DNA of 59,339 nucleotides from Bacteroidales bacterium (GTDB lineage: Bacteria > Bacteroidota > Bacteroidia > Bacteroidales > UBA10428). The position numbers and the translations under genes are program-made. The stretch lies in assembly GCA_016929525.1 (NCBI GenBank), contig JAFGIP010000021.1, forward strand, positions 1-59,339, given 5' to 3'. Shown piece after piece: positions 1 through 9,402 of the stretch. The notes below the pieces were generated by a model. It was given only the letters and a program-made list of their open reading frames with translations. It had not been told where the DNA came from and did no database searches. How positions within the stretch are numbered: position 1 is the stretch's first letter; each line of letters starts with the position of its first letter.

Positions 1-1
1 G

Positions 2-73
2 CTATTTGACAAACCTAATCTACAATATTTCAAAGAACAAAATTATAATCAGTTGAAAATGTTCAATTTATAA
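2..73 (+). CDS. C-terminal end of a gene cut by the window edge
   Basis: An open frame runs from the first bases to a TAA at 71-73, giving about 23 residues ending KMFNL. It stops 49 bases before the ABC ATPase start, on the same strand, so it is probably the tail of the preceding gene of the polysaccharide operon. An ABC permease would be the expected neighbour, but the visible tail is too short to assign. The call rests only on an open frame and operon context. Confidence 0.35.
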   Translation, partial: LFDKPNLQYFKEQNYNQLKMFNL

Positions 74-122
74 CGAAACGCTACTGACCTCAAATAATTA
101 TTGTATTAATTTTTGCCAGAAT

Positions 123-1394
123 ATGAAGCCTATTATTAAAATAGAAAATCTTTCAAAACAGTACCGATTAGGAACTATAGGCACAAGAACACTATCTCAT
201 GACTTAAACAGATGGTGGCACCGGATCAGAGGCAGACAAGATCCTTACTTAAAGATTGGAAGGTCAGTTAATACTGATGAAGATGATAATTCAGAGTATG
301 TATGGGCTTTAAAAAATATTAATCTTGAAATAATGCCTGGCGAAGTGTTGGGTATTATTGGGAAAAATGGTGCTGGTAAAAGTACTTTACTTAAAGTACT
401 TTCAAAAGTAACAGGACCAACTACAGGCTGTATACATTTTAATGGAAGAATTGGATCTCTTTTAGAAGTTGGTACAGGATTTCATGATGAACTTACAGGA
501 AAAGAAAATATTTTTCTGAATGGAGCTATTCTGGGGATGACAAAATCCGAAATCCGCGGTAAACTGGATGAAATTATAGATTTTTCAGGATGTGAACGCT
601 ATATAGATACTCCGGTAAAAAGATATTCATCGGGCATGAAAGTGCGTTTGGGTTTTGCGGTAGCAGCACATTTAGAGCCTGAAATTTTGGTTGTTGATGA
701 AGTTTTAGCGGTTGGAGATGCTGAATTTCAGAAAAAAGCTGTTGGTAAGATGCAGGATGTAAGTAAGAATGATGGAAGGACAGTTTTATTTGTGAGTCAT
801 AATATGGGGAGTATTGAAAAATTATGTATAAATGCCATAATACTCGATTACGGGGAAATGAAATTTCATGGTAATGTCAATAAAGCTATTGATGAATATA
901 TAAAAACTAATCAAGATTCCGGGAATAAGGATTTATCTAAATTAAAGGAGCGCAAAGGGAATGGGTCAATAAAAATTCAAAATATTGTTTTTCTTGATTC
1001 GAAAGATAATCAGATAAAAATACTAAGATCCGGCAGTAATATTAAAATTAAGATAAGCTTTATTTCAAAATTAAATCTTAAGAAAGTTGCTTTCAGAGTG
1101 CTTATTATATCAAAGGAAAATAATGTATTACTTAATTTCAATAATTATTTTACATATGAAACATTTAAAATTAATATAGGAACCGGTGATTTATATTTAA
1201 CAATACCAAAATTTCCTTTGCCTGCTGGAATTTATTTTATGCATATTACGGTTGTTGATAATAATCAGTTACTAGATGAAATTTCTTTTGCAAGACAGTT
1301 ATCAGTTGAAGATGGAGATTTTTATGGTACAGGAATGATACCACATTTGAAACAGGGAGTCTTAGTTGAACATTTCTGGGAATTATCAAAATAG
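123..1394 (+). CDS. Polysaccharide ABC transporter ATP-binding protein, Wzt-like
   Basis: This 423-residue protein is the ATPase that would power export of a lipid-linked polysaccharide across the inner membrane. The Walker A motif GKNGAGKST lies at residues 80-88, the ABC signature YSSGMKVRLG near 168-177 and Walker B (LVVDEVLAVGD) near 190-200. These are typical of the KpsT/Wzt/TagH subfamily. About 150 further residues follow the ATPase, as in Wzt proteins whose C-terminal beta-sandwich recognises the modified non-reducing end of the glycan. That would suit an operon full of methyl- and sulfotransferases. The matching permease is not in the window and is expected upstream. The subfamily is clear; the C-terminal domain role is inferred from length and context. 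Confidence 0.9.
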   Translation: MKPIIKIENLSKQYRLGTIGTRTLSHDLNRWWHRIRGRQDPYLKIGRSVNTDEDDNSEYVWALKNINLEIMPGEVLGIIGKNGAGKSTLLKVLSKVTGPTTGCIHFNGRIGSLLEVGTGFHDELTGKENIFLNGAILGMTKSEIRGKLDEIIDFSGCERYIDTPVKRYSSGMKVRLGFAVAAHLEPEILVVDEVLAVGDAEFQKKAVGKMQDVSKNDGRTVLFVSHNMGSIEKLCINAIILDYGEMKFHGNVNKAIDEYIKTNQDSGNKDLSKLKERKGNGSIKIQNIVFLDSKDNQIKILRSGSNIKIKISFISKLNLKKVAFRVLIISKENNVLLNFNNYFTYETFKINIGTGDLYLTIPKFPLPAGIYFMHITVVDNNQLLDEISFARQLSVEDGDFYGTGMIPHLKQGVLVEHFWELSK

Positions 1395-1410
1395 AAACAA
1401 ATTGATTTTT

Positions 1411-2277
1411 ATGAATAAACCTAATTTCTTTTTACTTGGAGCAGGTAGATCTGGGACAACTTCATTATATAAATATTTGTATCAACACCCCGATGTATTT
1501 CTGTCTGATATCAAAGAACCTTCCTTTTTTTGTGAATCTTTTCAGGTTATTAAAAATCCTGTAAATTATTTTGAGCTTTTTAACGGAACAGAGGATAAAA
1601 AAGCAGTTGGTGAAGCTTCACATGTTTATTTATCAAATCCAAAGACAGCTGAATTATTAAAGTTACTATTCCCCGATGCAAAATTCATTGTTATATTGAG
1701 AAATCCTGTAGAAAGGGCCTATTCATTATATAAGCATATGATTTATTATGGGTATGAAAAAGTTGGCTCCTTTCAGAAGGCATTGAATATTGAAACTGAA
1801 AGATACAACTCAAGTAAATTTAAAAATAACTGCCCACAATATTTTTATAATTATATGTACTTCAGATCTGGATTATATGGAGAACAATTATCCAGGTTCT
1901 TTAAATTTTTTGATAAGTCACAATTTCTTATTATTCCTTTTAAAAAATTACAGTACGATTCTGCATGTGTACTTAACGATATTTACTCATTTCTTGAAAT
2001 AAGTAATAAACATAATCCTGATTTTAAAATATATAATCAGGAGAAAATTATTCCTAAGTTTCCTTCATTGCATTATTTTATTGAAAGGAAGTTATATCCA
2101 TTTCTTAAAATGACTAGATTAAAATTTCTTTATAAGATAATTAAGAATGTTGAGAATAGTACTTTTATTAAGTCATCAGACTTAGACAGAAAAATTTATA
2201 ATAATCTATTAAGAAAATATAATAATGACTTGCGGTTACTTTATAATTTGACGGGAATTAAGATAGATGATTTATAG
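1411..2277 (+). CDS. Sulfotransferase (PAPS-dependent, NDST/HS type)
   Basis: This 288-residue protein is predicted to transfer sulfate from PAPS to a sugar hydroxyl or amine. The 5'-phosphosulfate loop GAGRSGTTSLYKYL is at about residues 10-23, followed by KEPSFFCE. The 3'-phosphate motif is in FIVILRNPVERAYSLYKH. These match the heparan-sulfate-type sulfotransferase family (Sulfotransfer_1/3). An earlier in-frame ATG at 1366 would overlap the ABC gene and add 16 residues before the family's usual N-terminus, so the ATG at 1411, directly before the PAPS loop, is chosen. It is the first of four sulfotransferases in the operon. The acceptor sugar cannot be told from the sequence. Confidence 0.85.
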   Translation: MNKPNFFLLGAGRSGTTSLYKYLYQHPDVFLSDIKEPSFFCESFQVIKNPVNYFELFNGTEDKKAVGEASHVYLSNPKTAELLKLLFPDAKFIVILRNPVERAYSLYKHMIYYGYEKVGSFQKALNIETERYNSSKFKNNCPQYFYNYMYFRSGLYGEQLSRFFKFFDKSQFLIIPFKKLQYDSACVLNDIYSFLEISNKHNPDFKIYNQEKIIPKFPSLHYFIERKLYPFLKMTRLKFLYKIIKNVENSTFIKSSDLDRKIYNNLLRKYNNDLRLLYNLTGIKIDDL

Positions 2278-2318
2278 AAATTATTAACAAAATAAATTTA
2301 GCTTTTAATTTTTCTTAA

Positions 2319-3149
2319 ATGGAGTTATCAAATCGTCTTTATATAGATTTACTAAAACTTACTCTTACAGATTATCATCGAATAACTTATCCAGTATTCG
2401 AACCTGTCAAAACTGGTAAAAAAAAGAGTATTAGAACTAAAATTATTTTAAGGTACTTAAAGAAAAGGAACCTGGTTATATGTAAAAGAAGGTTGCAAGA
2501 TAAAGAGCTCCGTGAAATAGGTAAAGACTATCCTTTACATGCTGACACTATGATTGGGTTACGAAGATTAAATAATATAGAAGATTGTTTTAAGGATATA
2601 CTGGAAAATAATATTGAAGGGGATTTAATAGAAACAGGAGTTTGGAGAGGTGGAGCTACAATATTTATGAAAGCTTTGCTTAAGGCAAATAATTGTAAAA
2701 ATAGAAATGTGTGGGTTGCTGATTCTTTTGAAGGACTCCCACCCCCTAATGAAGATAAATACAAGGCAGATAAGGGAGATACACATTATTTGAATGATAG
2801 CCTTGCAATTAGTATTGATACAGTAAAAGAAAATTTTAAGAAATACAATTTGTTGGACGATAAAGTAAAATTCCTTAAAGGATGGTTTAAAGATACGCTT
2901 CCAAAAGCATCAATTAAAAAACTTGCTCTAATTCGTTTGGATGGAGATATGTACGAATCAACAATGGATGGGTTAGTTAATCTATACAAGAAGTTAAGTG
3001 TTGGTGGGTTCATTATTATTGATGACTATGGTGCCGTTGAAGGTTGCAGGAAAGCTGTACAAGATTTTAGAAATGAGCATGGAATTACAGAAGAAATTAA
3101 GGAAATTGATTGGACAGCAGTTTTTTGGCAAAAGAAGAAAGAAATATAA
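2319..3149 (+). CDS. TylF/MycF-type sugar O-methyltransferase
   Basis: This 276-residue protein has the hallmarks of the macrocin O-methyltransferase (TylF) family. These are the SAM motif DLIETGVWRGGATIFMK near residues 103-120, WVADSFEGLPPPN shortly after, and the acidic metal-binding region IRLDGDMYESTMDGL followed by GGFIIIDDYG. TylF/MycF enzymes are Mg2+-dependent methyltransferases acting on deoxysugar hydroxyls, and relatives are common in O-antigen loci. It lies 41 bases after the sulfotransferase and a few bases before another methyltransferase. It is therefore likely to methylate a hydroxyl of the polysaccharide or its cap; the position is unknown. Confidence 0.85.
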   Translation: MELSNRLYIDLLKLTLTDYHRITYPVFEPVKTGKKKSIRTKIILRYLKKRNLVICKRRLQDKELREIGKDYPLHADTMIGLRRLNNIEDCFKDILENNIEGDLIETGVWRGGATIFMKALLKANNCKNRNVWVADSFEGLPPPNEDKYKADKGDTHYLNDSLAISIDTVKENFKKYNLLDDKVKFLKGWFKDTLPKASIKKLALIRLDGDMYESTMDGLVNLYKKLSVGGFIIIDDYGAVEGCRKAVQDFRNEHGITEEIKEIDWTAVFWQKKKEI

Positions 3150-3155
3150 TATAGT

Positions 3156-3827
3156 TTGAAAATTAATCCAGTTAATAAAGCGTATACGTTCCTCAGACAT
3201 GATATTCTTAAACAAGTTACAGGTATGGATTTAATAATTCTTGATGTAGGCTGTGCTACAGGAGAAAGCGGAGACTACCTTCTGAAAGCCGGTATAGCTA
3301 AATATGTAATTGGTATTGAACCAGATAATAAGATGGCATCTTTAGCAAAAAAAAAGTTGTCAGATGTTTTTAAAGGAACGGTTGAAAATTATCTTGAAAA
3401 AACAAAAGACTTTGAACGATTCGATTATATTATTCTCGGTGATATACTTGAACATTTAGTGAATCCATGGGATATTGTTGCAAAAATTAAAACCTGTTTA
3501 AAACCAGATGGGAAAATCATTATTTCTATACCAAATATCAGACGTTTCGAAACCTTTTATGAAGTATTTATTAAAGGTAAATGGCCATATAATGATAATG
3601 GTATTCATGATAGGACGCACTTACGTTTTTTTACCAGGAGTAATATTGTCGAACTGTTTGAAGATGCAGGACTACAAATAGATAATATCCATTCTAAAAG
3701 AGTTTTTCTAGAATCAAATCATAATTTTTCTTTTTGGATTCGTTTATTTCTGAAATTTGCTAAAAGACAAAAGTTCTTTCAGGAATGGATGATTTACCAA
3801 TATATTGTTGTAGCATCTATCAAATAA
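3156..3827 (+). CDS. Class I SAM-dependent methyltransferase
   Basis: This 223-residue protein carries motif I ILDVGCATGES (D30-V-G-C), the acidic loop GIEPD and the post-motif segment DYIILGDILEHLVNPWDI, as in Methyltransf_23/UbiG-like enzymes. The reading frame opens with TTG at 3156, six bases after the previous stop, and no earlier ATG is available in frame. The next gene starts one base after this stop, so translation is probably coupled. The substrate is likely a glycan or a sugar-lipid, by context only. Confidence 0.8.
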   Translation: MKINPVNKAYTFLRHDILKQVTGMDLIILDVGCATGESGDYLLKAGIAKYVIGIEPDNKMASLAKKKLSDVFKGTVENYLEKTKDFERFDYIILGDILEHLVNPWDIVAKIKTCLKPDGKIIISIPNIRRFETFYEVFIKGKWPYNDNGIHDRTHLRFFTRSNIVELFEDAGLQIDNIHSKRVFLESNHNFSFWIRLFLKFAKRQKFFQEWMIYQYIVVASIK

Positions 3828-3828
3828 T

Positions 3829-5343
3829 ATGAAAGCTGTTATTAGTATACTTGTTTGGGATTCATTCACATATATTAATAATTTACTTGAAAATCTTAAT
3901 GAGATTAATCCTTCAAAAAGGGATTATAAAGTCATTGTCCTTGATCAGGGATCTTCAGAAAGAGTGCGATCGTTATATAATTATTATGAAATTGATTTAA
4001 TTCAACTAAATAGGAATATAGGATTTGCAGCTGGTCATAACAAAGTTTATGCTTATGCAAAAAGTAAATATTCATTCAAATATTTTATAATACTTAACTC
4101 TGACTCAATATTTACCGAGAAAAAATGGTTAGATACTTTAACGGAGCCTATAAAAAATGGAGATTATGATATTACAGGAACGATTGGTTTGAAAATTACT
4201 AAATCAACCGATGGAAGACTTGCTGATGATAATAAATTTGATTTTCTAAGCGGATCTTTATTAGCAATAAAAAAAGAAGTGATCGAAGAAATTGGACTTT
4301 TTGATGAAGTGTATACTCCAGCCTATTTTGAAGATGCAGATTTTATCTTAAGAGCAAAATTGAATAAATATCGGATAGGGCATATCGAAGTTGGTTATAG
4401 ACATGCTTATATTAAAAATGAATCAAGTACTTCAGATGAAAAGAAGGGAATCCTATTTAATAAGTATGGAGATTTCTGGAAAAGAAATCAGCGAATTTTT
4501 TGTAAAAGATGGTTATGGAGAAATTTTATGAGATCTCATACTAAGTATCCTTTTAAAGATGTAATTATTTATTATAGTGGACTTAAAAAATTAATATTAA
4601 TACTGAAGAATAGAAATAATAGGTACTCAAATCAAAATATTTTTAGAAATGCTTTTATAAGTAATAAATGGGGAGATGCTGAATCTCATTCGGGACCTGG
4701 CTCAAATCTTGAACAAACTGATAATATTAGAAAAGAGATACTTGATCTCATTAAAGAGTATAATATTCATTCTATTCTGGATGCACCTTGTGGTGACTTT
4801 TTTTGGATGAAGGAAATAAAAAATGAACTATTCAAACTGATTGATAATTATGTTGGGATTGATATTGTTTCTGAGATAATAGATAAAAACAAAGAAAAAT
4901 ATGAGGATGATAAATTTAAATTTAGTAGAGCCGATATACAGTTTGATTATTTGCCAAAGAAAGATTTAGTAATATGCAGGGATTTATTTCTTCACATTTC
5001 ATTTGAAGACATTACTAAAGTACTGCAGAATTTTAAAAAATCAAGATCTAAATATCTAATTGTAAGCACAAATACTTTTGACAGAAAAAATAAAAATATT
5101 TTGAATATTTCATTAAAAGGCAGATCTGTAAATCTCAGCACCTGGCCATTCAATCTAAAAAATGAATTATTAATAATTAATGAAAATTGTTCAGAACAAA
5201 AAGGTAAGTTTAAAGATAAGAGCCTAATTCTTTATCAATTAAAGAAGATAAATATTACTAGAATTAAAAGATGTGTAACACTACACAATTGTTTTATTCA
5301 ACCAAAAATTATTCTTCTAAGAAATTATAAAAGATTTTTCTAA
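3829..5343 (+). CDS. GT2 glycosyltransferase fused to a class I SAM methyltransferase
   Basis: This 504-residue two-domain protein starts with a GT-A glycosyltransferase (about residues 1-240). It has the N-terminal VISILVWDSF strand, the GFAAGHN segment, a DxD-like NSDSIF site, and SGSLLAIKKEVIEEIGLFDE followed by FEDADF, all typical of rhamnosyl-type GT2 enzymes. After a basic linker, residues from about 280 form a methyltransferase: LDAPCGDFFWM at 317-327, GIDIV, then CRDLFLHISFEDI. One polypeptide may therefore add a sugar and methylate it or the chain end. The frame is continuous with no sign of a frameshift, so the fusion looks genuine. Substrate identity is unknown. Confidence 0.85.
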   Translation: MKAVISILVWDSFTYINNLLENLNEINPSKRDYKVIVLDQGSSERVRSLYNYYEIDLIQLNRNIGFAAGHNKVYAYAKSKYSFKYFIILNSDSIFTEKKWLDTLTEPIKNGDYDITGTIGLKITKSTDGRLADDNKFDFLSGSLLAIKKEVIEEIGLFDEVYTPAYFEDADFILRAKLNKYRIGHIEVGYRHAYIKNESSTSDEKKGILFNKYGDFWKRNQRIFCKRWLWRNFMRSHTKYPFKDVIIYYSGLKKLILILKNRNNRYSNQNIFRNAFISNKWGDAESHSGPGSNLEQTDNIRKEILDLIKEYNIHSILDAPCGDFFWMKEIKNELFKLIDNYVGIDIVSEIIDKNKEKYEDDKFKFSRADIQFDYLPKKDLVICRDLFLHISFEDITKVLQNFKKSRSKYLIVSTNTFDRKNKNILNISLKGRSVNLSTWPFNLKNELLIINENCSEQKGKFKDKSLILYQLKKINITRIKRCVTLHNCFIQPKIILLRNYKRFF

Positions 5344-5351
5344 ATTCGAAT

Positions 5352-6581
5352 ATGACAAAGAAATTGCAAATACTTGTTCTGCCTTCTTTTTTCCCTGCTG
5401 AAGATAAAAGGACAAAGGGAATTTTTATAAAGGAACAGGTTGAACTCTTAAAATCAAAGTATCAAATTATTGTTATTTATTTTGTTACAAGAAATTTATC
5501 TTTATTAGCCTTTCTTTATGAAATTTTTTTTAAGAGTAAGAAAAGGAATTATAAAAGTGTGATTAGACAATCAGGTTACAATGTTTGGAGCAGTATACTT
5601 TTAAAATTAAAAAGACCCTCATCAGTTATAAACTTCTGGAATCGTTATTTAGCAGATACTATTAATATTTATCTATTAAAAATAAAAGTTAAGGGATTAG
5701 TTCAGCATTTAAACAGAGAAAATATTAAAATAGATCTGGTACATGCTCATACTGTGTGTTTTGGTGGTATAATAGCTAATTATTATTTAAAGCAAGAAGG
5801 AACAAAATATTTAATTACTGAACACCAAGCACTTATTTTTAATCGTAGTTATCGAATTAATTTTGAAATTCAGAAAGCAATAAGAAACTGCTCTTCTTTA
5901 CTTACTGTAAGTCATTTTCAAAAAAAAATACTAATGCTTCAAGGTATATATAAAGAAAATACTGTTATTGGAAATTTTGTTGATGATCAAAAATTTATAC
6001 TGGCAAAGAAGAATTCCAGATTATTTAAGATATTATTTATTACTTATCCGGACCTGATAAAGGGTAACGAAATATTTTTCAAATCAGTTCAGTCATTAAT
6101 AAATAAAGGGCACAAGAACTTTAGAGTTAAAGTACTCGTTAATTTCGATAAACAAAAAACTCTTCAAAAGTGGGTTACAAATCATGGGATGTCAGAATTT
6201 TTCGATTTTTTTTATGACTTGGACAGAAACAGGAGTATCCAGATGATAAATAACTGTTCTGTTCTGGTATCTACAAGTTATTCGGAAACGTTTGGATTAG
6301 CAGTATGTGAAGCACTAATGTGTGGTAAACCTGTTGTTACCTCTTCCAGTGGTGGAATTGATGAAATGGTTACTCATGAAAATGGGATTAAAGTACCTAT
6401 TGGTGACACAAAAGCTGTTGCAGAAGGAATACTTAAAATAATGTCAGGAGAATTTAAATACGATCCAGTTAAAATTAGAAAAAGTGTGTTATATAAGTAT
6501 GGACGAGAAGCGTTTATGGCGAAAATGGATGCTGTATATAACAATGTTCTAAGCTCTGTTCGTACCGAACATAATTTATGA
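5352..6581 (+). CDS. GT4 family glycosyltransferase
   Basis: This 409-residue GT-B glycosyltransferase has the two-lobe pattern of family 4. The N-terminal acceptor lobe begins ILVLPSFFPAEDKRTKGIF. The C-terminal donor lobe contains STSYSETFGLAVCEAL (the E-x7-E motif) and GKPVVTSSSGGIDEMV. It starts eight bases after the fusion gene. The expected role is retaining transfer of a nucleotide sugar to a lipid-linked oligosaccharide at the cytoplasmic face. Donor and acceptor cannot be predicted. Confidence 0.88.
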   Translation: MTKKLQILVLPSFFPAEDKRTKGIFIKEQVELLKSKYQIIVIYFVTRNLSLLAFLYEIFFKSKKRNYKSVIRQSGYNVWSSILLKLKRPSSVINFWNRYLADTINIYLLKIKVKGLVQHLNRENIKIDLVHAHTVCFGGIIANYYLKQEGTKYLITEHQALIFNRSYRINFEIQKAIRNCSSLLTVSHFQKKILMLQGIYKENTVIGNFVDDQKFILAKKNSRLFKILFITYPDLIKGNEIFFKSVQSLINKGHKNFRVKVLVNFDKQKTLQKWVTNHGMSEFFDFFYDLDRNRSIQMINNCSVLVSTSYSETFGLAVCEALMCGKPVVTSSSGGIDEMVTHENGIKVPIGDTKAVAEGILKIMSGEFKYDPVKIRKSVLYKYGREAFMAKMDAVYNNVLSSVRTEHNL

Positions 6582-6588
6582 CCTTATT

Positions 6589-7518
6589 GTGCTTATTCTT
6601 AATAAACGATTAGGACGACGGAGCAATATCTTATTTCAGTTTGCTTCGGTTATTGCGAACGCCATTGAATATGACTACAAAGTAATAAATTATAATTTCC
6701 AAGAATTTTATCGTGATCATAAGGGAACTGAAAGAGGAAAAATTCCGCAGGCAGACATAACAGTACAATTCCTGAATAACAAGTTTCTTACAAAAGTATG
6801 TAGAAAGATACTTTTTTCAGTTTCGGATCTCATTAAAATATTATTTCCGAAGAACTATTACAAAAATTATACTGGAGAAAATCAGTCATTACAATTAAAT
6901 AGTAAATCATTTTTAAAAAAGGTAAAAAAATCATTCTTCCTTATTGATGGTTGGTGGTATGAAGATATTGAAAGTTTTGTCACTCATTCATCTGTGCTGA
7001 GAAAGATATTTACTCCTTCAGATTTTGTGAAAGAAAAATTAAAAGAATATTTCGACCTTTTTAGCGATAATGAATATTTGGTAGGAGTCCATATACGTTG
7101 GGGTGATTATAGAACATGGAAAAATGGCAAATTTAATTTCAGCCTGGAGACCTATAGAAAGTATATGGAAGATTTATTGAAATTAAACGAACTTAGAAAT
7201 AGGAAAATAAGATTTCTTATTTGTTCTGATGAGGAAGTCCATATAGACATTTTAAAGCCACTGCCTTGTATAAAAGGACCTGGATCGGATATTGAAGATT
7301 TATATTGTTTAAGCCAATGCAGCTTGATACTTGGTCCACCAAGCTCTTTTTCAGCTTGGGCATCTTTTTATGGGGATAAACCCTTATACCTGATTAAAAA
7401 TGTAAATGACAAAATCAGGTTAGAAGATTTTAAAATTTGTGCATATTATACACCAGATAAGTTTCACTTTTTTAAGAATTCTATAAAAGACAATATAATA
7501 ACCAGAAAATATAATTAA
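6589..7518 (+). CDS. GT11-like glycosyltransferase (alpha-1,2-fucosyltransferase family)
   Basis: This protein of about 309 residues has the GT11 signature HIRWGDY at residues 168-174, the nucleotide-sugar binding motif usually written HxRRGDY, followed by LICSDE and the SLILGPPSSFSAWASFYG segment. The N-terminus KRLGRRSNILFQFASVIA corresponds to the usual GGLGNQLFQYA strand. The start used is GTG at 6589; no ATG exists in frame nearby, and an ATT one codon earlier is possible. It follows the GT4 gene by seven bases. W replaces the second R of the motif. Fucose as donor is plausible but unproven. Confidence 0.72.
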   Translation: MLILNKRLGRRSNILFQFASVIANAIEYDYKVINYNFQEFYRDHKGTERGKIPQADITVQFLNNKFLTKVCRKILFSVSDLIKILFPKNYYKNYTGENQSLQLNSKSFLKKVKKSFFLIDGWWYEDIESFVTHSSVLRKIFTPSDFVKEKLKEYFDLFSDNEYLVGVHIRWGDYRTWKNGKFNFSLETYRKYMEDLLKLNELRNRKIRFLICSDEEVHIDILKPLPCIKGPGSDIEDLYCLSQCSLILGPPSSFSAWASFYGDKPLYLIKNVNDKIRLEDFKICAYYTPDKFHFFKNSIKDNIITRKYN

Positions 7519-7591
7519 TGGTTTTAATCCTAAGGAATTTTATTTCCGGGAAATTAAGCTGAAGAATATTCCCAATAAATTTTTTTAAATA

Positions 7592-8440
7592 GTGCATTTA
7601 AAAAAGATACCACATTATGGCAGGTATTTTATATTGATCGGATCTCAATTGTTGAAATCCTATTTAAGGAAAGAAGGTCCGATTATCGTGCATTTTGGCT
7701 ACCATAAAGCAATGACTTCTTTTTTTCATAAGGTTTTTATTGATATCGCACCTCTGTTGAGGAGAGAATATTTTCATGCATTTAACAATCTCTTTAAATT
7801 TTATGAAAAATTAGCTAGTATGGGTTCAGAAGGAATATTATGTTTAAATAATCACCCGGCTCAAACATTTTTACTGCCCAATTATGTCGGTAGTCATATT
7901 GTTAGAGATCCAAGAGATTTATTGGTATCAGGGTATAAATATCATCTCTGGTCGGAAGAAAGTTGGGTGAATATTCCTATTTCAAATGCGATGAGTAAAA
8001 AGTTAAAAATTAATAAATACGGCCTTCATTTAAAGCAAGACGAATCATACAGACAGCTATTAAACAGAGTTGACAAAGATTTGGGTTATCAGTTGGAATT
8101 CAATTGGAGACAACCACATTTCACTCAGATGCAAAACTGGGATTATGAAAATCCAAATATAATAGAGGTTAAGTATGAAGATATTTTTCAAAATGAAAAT
8201 GTCTGGTTCCAAAAGATATTTAAACATTATGGTGTACCCGATATATTATTAGATGTTTGTTTGAAAATTGTTGAAAAACATAGCTTTAAGGTTCTTCAAA
8301 AGCAGGGAAATATAGGTGATAAAAAACATGCTAGAATAGGCTCCCCTGGCCAGTGGAAAGAAGAACTTCCGGGCACAGTTGCTAAAAAGCTGTTATATAA
8401 GTATACACCGTTAATGACTAAACTGAATTACCTGGAATAA
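7592..8440 (+). CDS. Sulfotransferase domain protein
   Basis: This 282-residue protein contains the two PAPS-binding elements of sulfotransferases. HFGYHKAMTSFFHKVF begins at residue 34 (5'-phosphosulfate loop with K39), and VRDPRDLLVSGYKYH begins at 104 (3'-phosphate binding). A late GSPGQWKEEL segment resembles the C-terminal RKGxxGDWKxx region of the family. The start is GTG at 7592, with no in-frame ATG nearby, 73 bases after the previous gene. It is more divergent than the 1411 gene and is the second sulfotransferase here. It probably decorates the operon's glycan; the acceptor is unknown. Confidence 0.75.
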   Translation: MHLKKIPHYGRYFILIGSQLLKSYLRKEGPIIVHFGYHKAMTSFFHKVFIDIAPLLRREYFHAFNNLFKFYEKLASMGSEGILCLNNHPAQTFLLPNYVGSHIVRDPRDLLVSGYKYHLWSEESWVNIPISNAMSKKLKINKYGLHLKQDESYRQLLNRVDKDLGYQLEFNWRQPHFTQMQNWDYENPNIIEVKYEDIFQNENVWFQKIFKHYGVPDILLDVCLKIVEKHSFKVLQKQGNIGDKKHARIGSPGQWKEELPGTVAKKLLYKYTPLMTKLNYLE

Positions 8441-8443
8441 CTG

Positions 8444-9370
8444 ATGAAGGAATTAAGTGCATTGGATACTCCTGTTGTGCTTGTTGTTTATCGCAGGCCA
8501 AAGCAAACAATTAAAGTATTTAAACAAATTGCCAGGGTAAGACCACGTAAGTTATATCTGATAGCTGATGGTCCAAAGCCTGACAAGGGAGAAGAAGAGA
8601 AATGCAAGAAAGTAAGAGAAATAGTCTCAGTGGTTGATTGGCCATGCAATATAAAACGTATTTACGCAGAAAAGAACATGGGAAGTAAATACAGGGTTTC
8701 ATCAGGGATCGACAATGTTTTTAAGCATGAAGAAAAAGCAATAATTCTCGAAGATGACTGTCTCCCGGATATAACTTTTTTCCGGTATTGTCAGGAACTT
8801 CTTTATAAATATGAAAATGACGAGCGTATTTATATGATTAGCGGATACAATCCGCTAGGGAAATATAACCATCAAAAAACCAGTTATTTTTTTAGTGTTC
8901 AGGGTACATGGGGTTGGGCAACCTGGAGAAGAGCGTGGAAAAAGTTTGAAATTGAAATACCGAAATTCAGTCAGGTGATTTACAGAAATAAAATGGAGAA
9001 TTTCTTTAATGGGAATATAAAACTGATTAAAGACCTTGAACAGGGATGTTTGGCAGTTCTTGAAAAAGGTATTGATGCATGGGATTATCAATGGCAGTTT
9101 GCTTGCGCAGTTAACAATGGTTTAACTATTTACCCGTCAATTAATTTGATAAAAAATATTGGTTTTGGTACCGATGCAACACATACTTTCAATACAAAGA
9201 ATATTTTGTCTAAGACAGAATTGTTTAGTATGAGTTTCCCTTTGATCCACAATGAACATGTGCAGTTGGATACAAAATTTATAGATCAGTTTTATAGTCA
9301 TTTGGAGAAAAATAAAACAAAGAGATTATATGGCAGTATAGCCCGAAAATTAAAAATTATAAAGCAATAA
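8444..9370 (+). CDS. GT-A glycosyltransferase, HlpA/GNT-I-like
   Basis: This 308-residue protein belongs to the group often mislabelled 'hemolytic protein HlpA'. Features are VVLVVYRRPKQTIKVFKQI at the start, LYLIADGP, AEKNMGSKYRVSSGIDNVF, the acidic metal site IILEDDCLPD near residue 105 and the conserved GTWGWATWRRAWKKF segment. This is a GT-A fold related to GNT-I/GT2 enzymes and is frequent in LPS and capsule loci. It starts three bases after the sulfotransferase stop. The expected role is transfer of a sugar to the growing polysaccharide. Confidence 0.82.
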   Translation: MKELSALDTPVVLVVYRRPKQTIKVFKQIARVRPRKLYLIADGPKPDKGEEEKCKKVREIVSVVDWPCNIKRIYAEKNMGSKYRVSSGIDNVFKHEEKAIILEDDCLPDITFFRYCQELLYKYENDERIYMISGYNPLGKYNHQKTSYFFSVQGTWGWATWRRAWKKFEIEIPKFSQVIYRNKMENFFNGNIKLIKDLEQGCLAVLEKGIDAWDYQWQFACAVNNGLTIYPSINLIKNIGFGTDATHTFNTKNILSKTELFSMSFPLIHNEHVQLDTKFIDQFYSHLEKNKTKRLYGSIARKLKIIKQ

Positions 9371-9402
9371 TAGTTATTACTTCAGCATTAATATTTTAAT
9401 CA

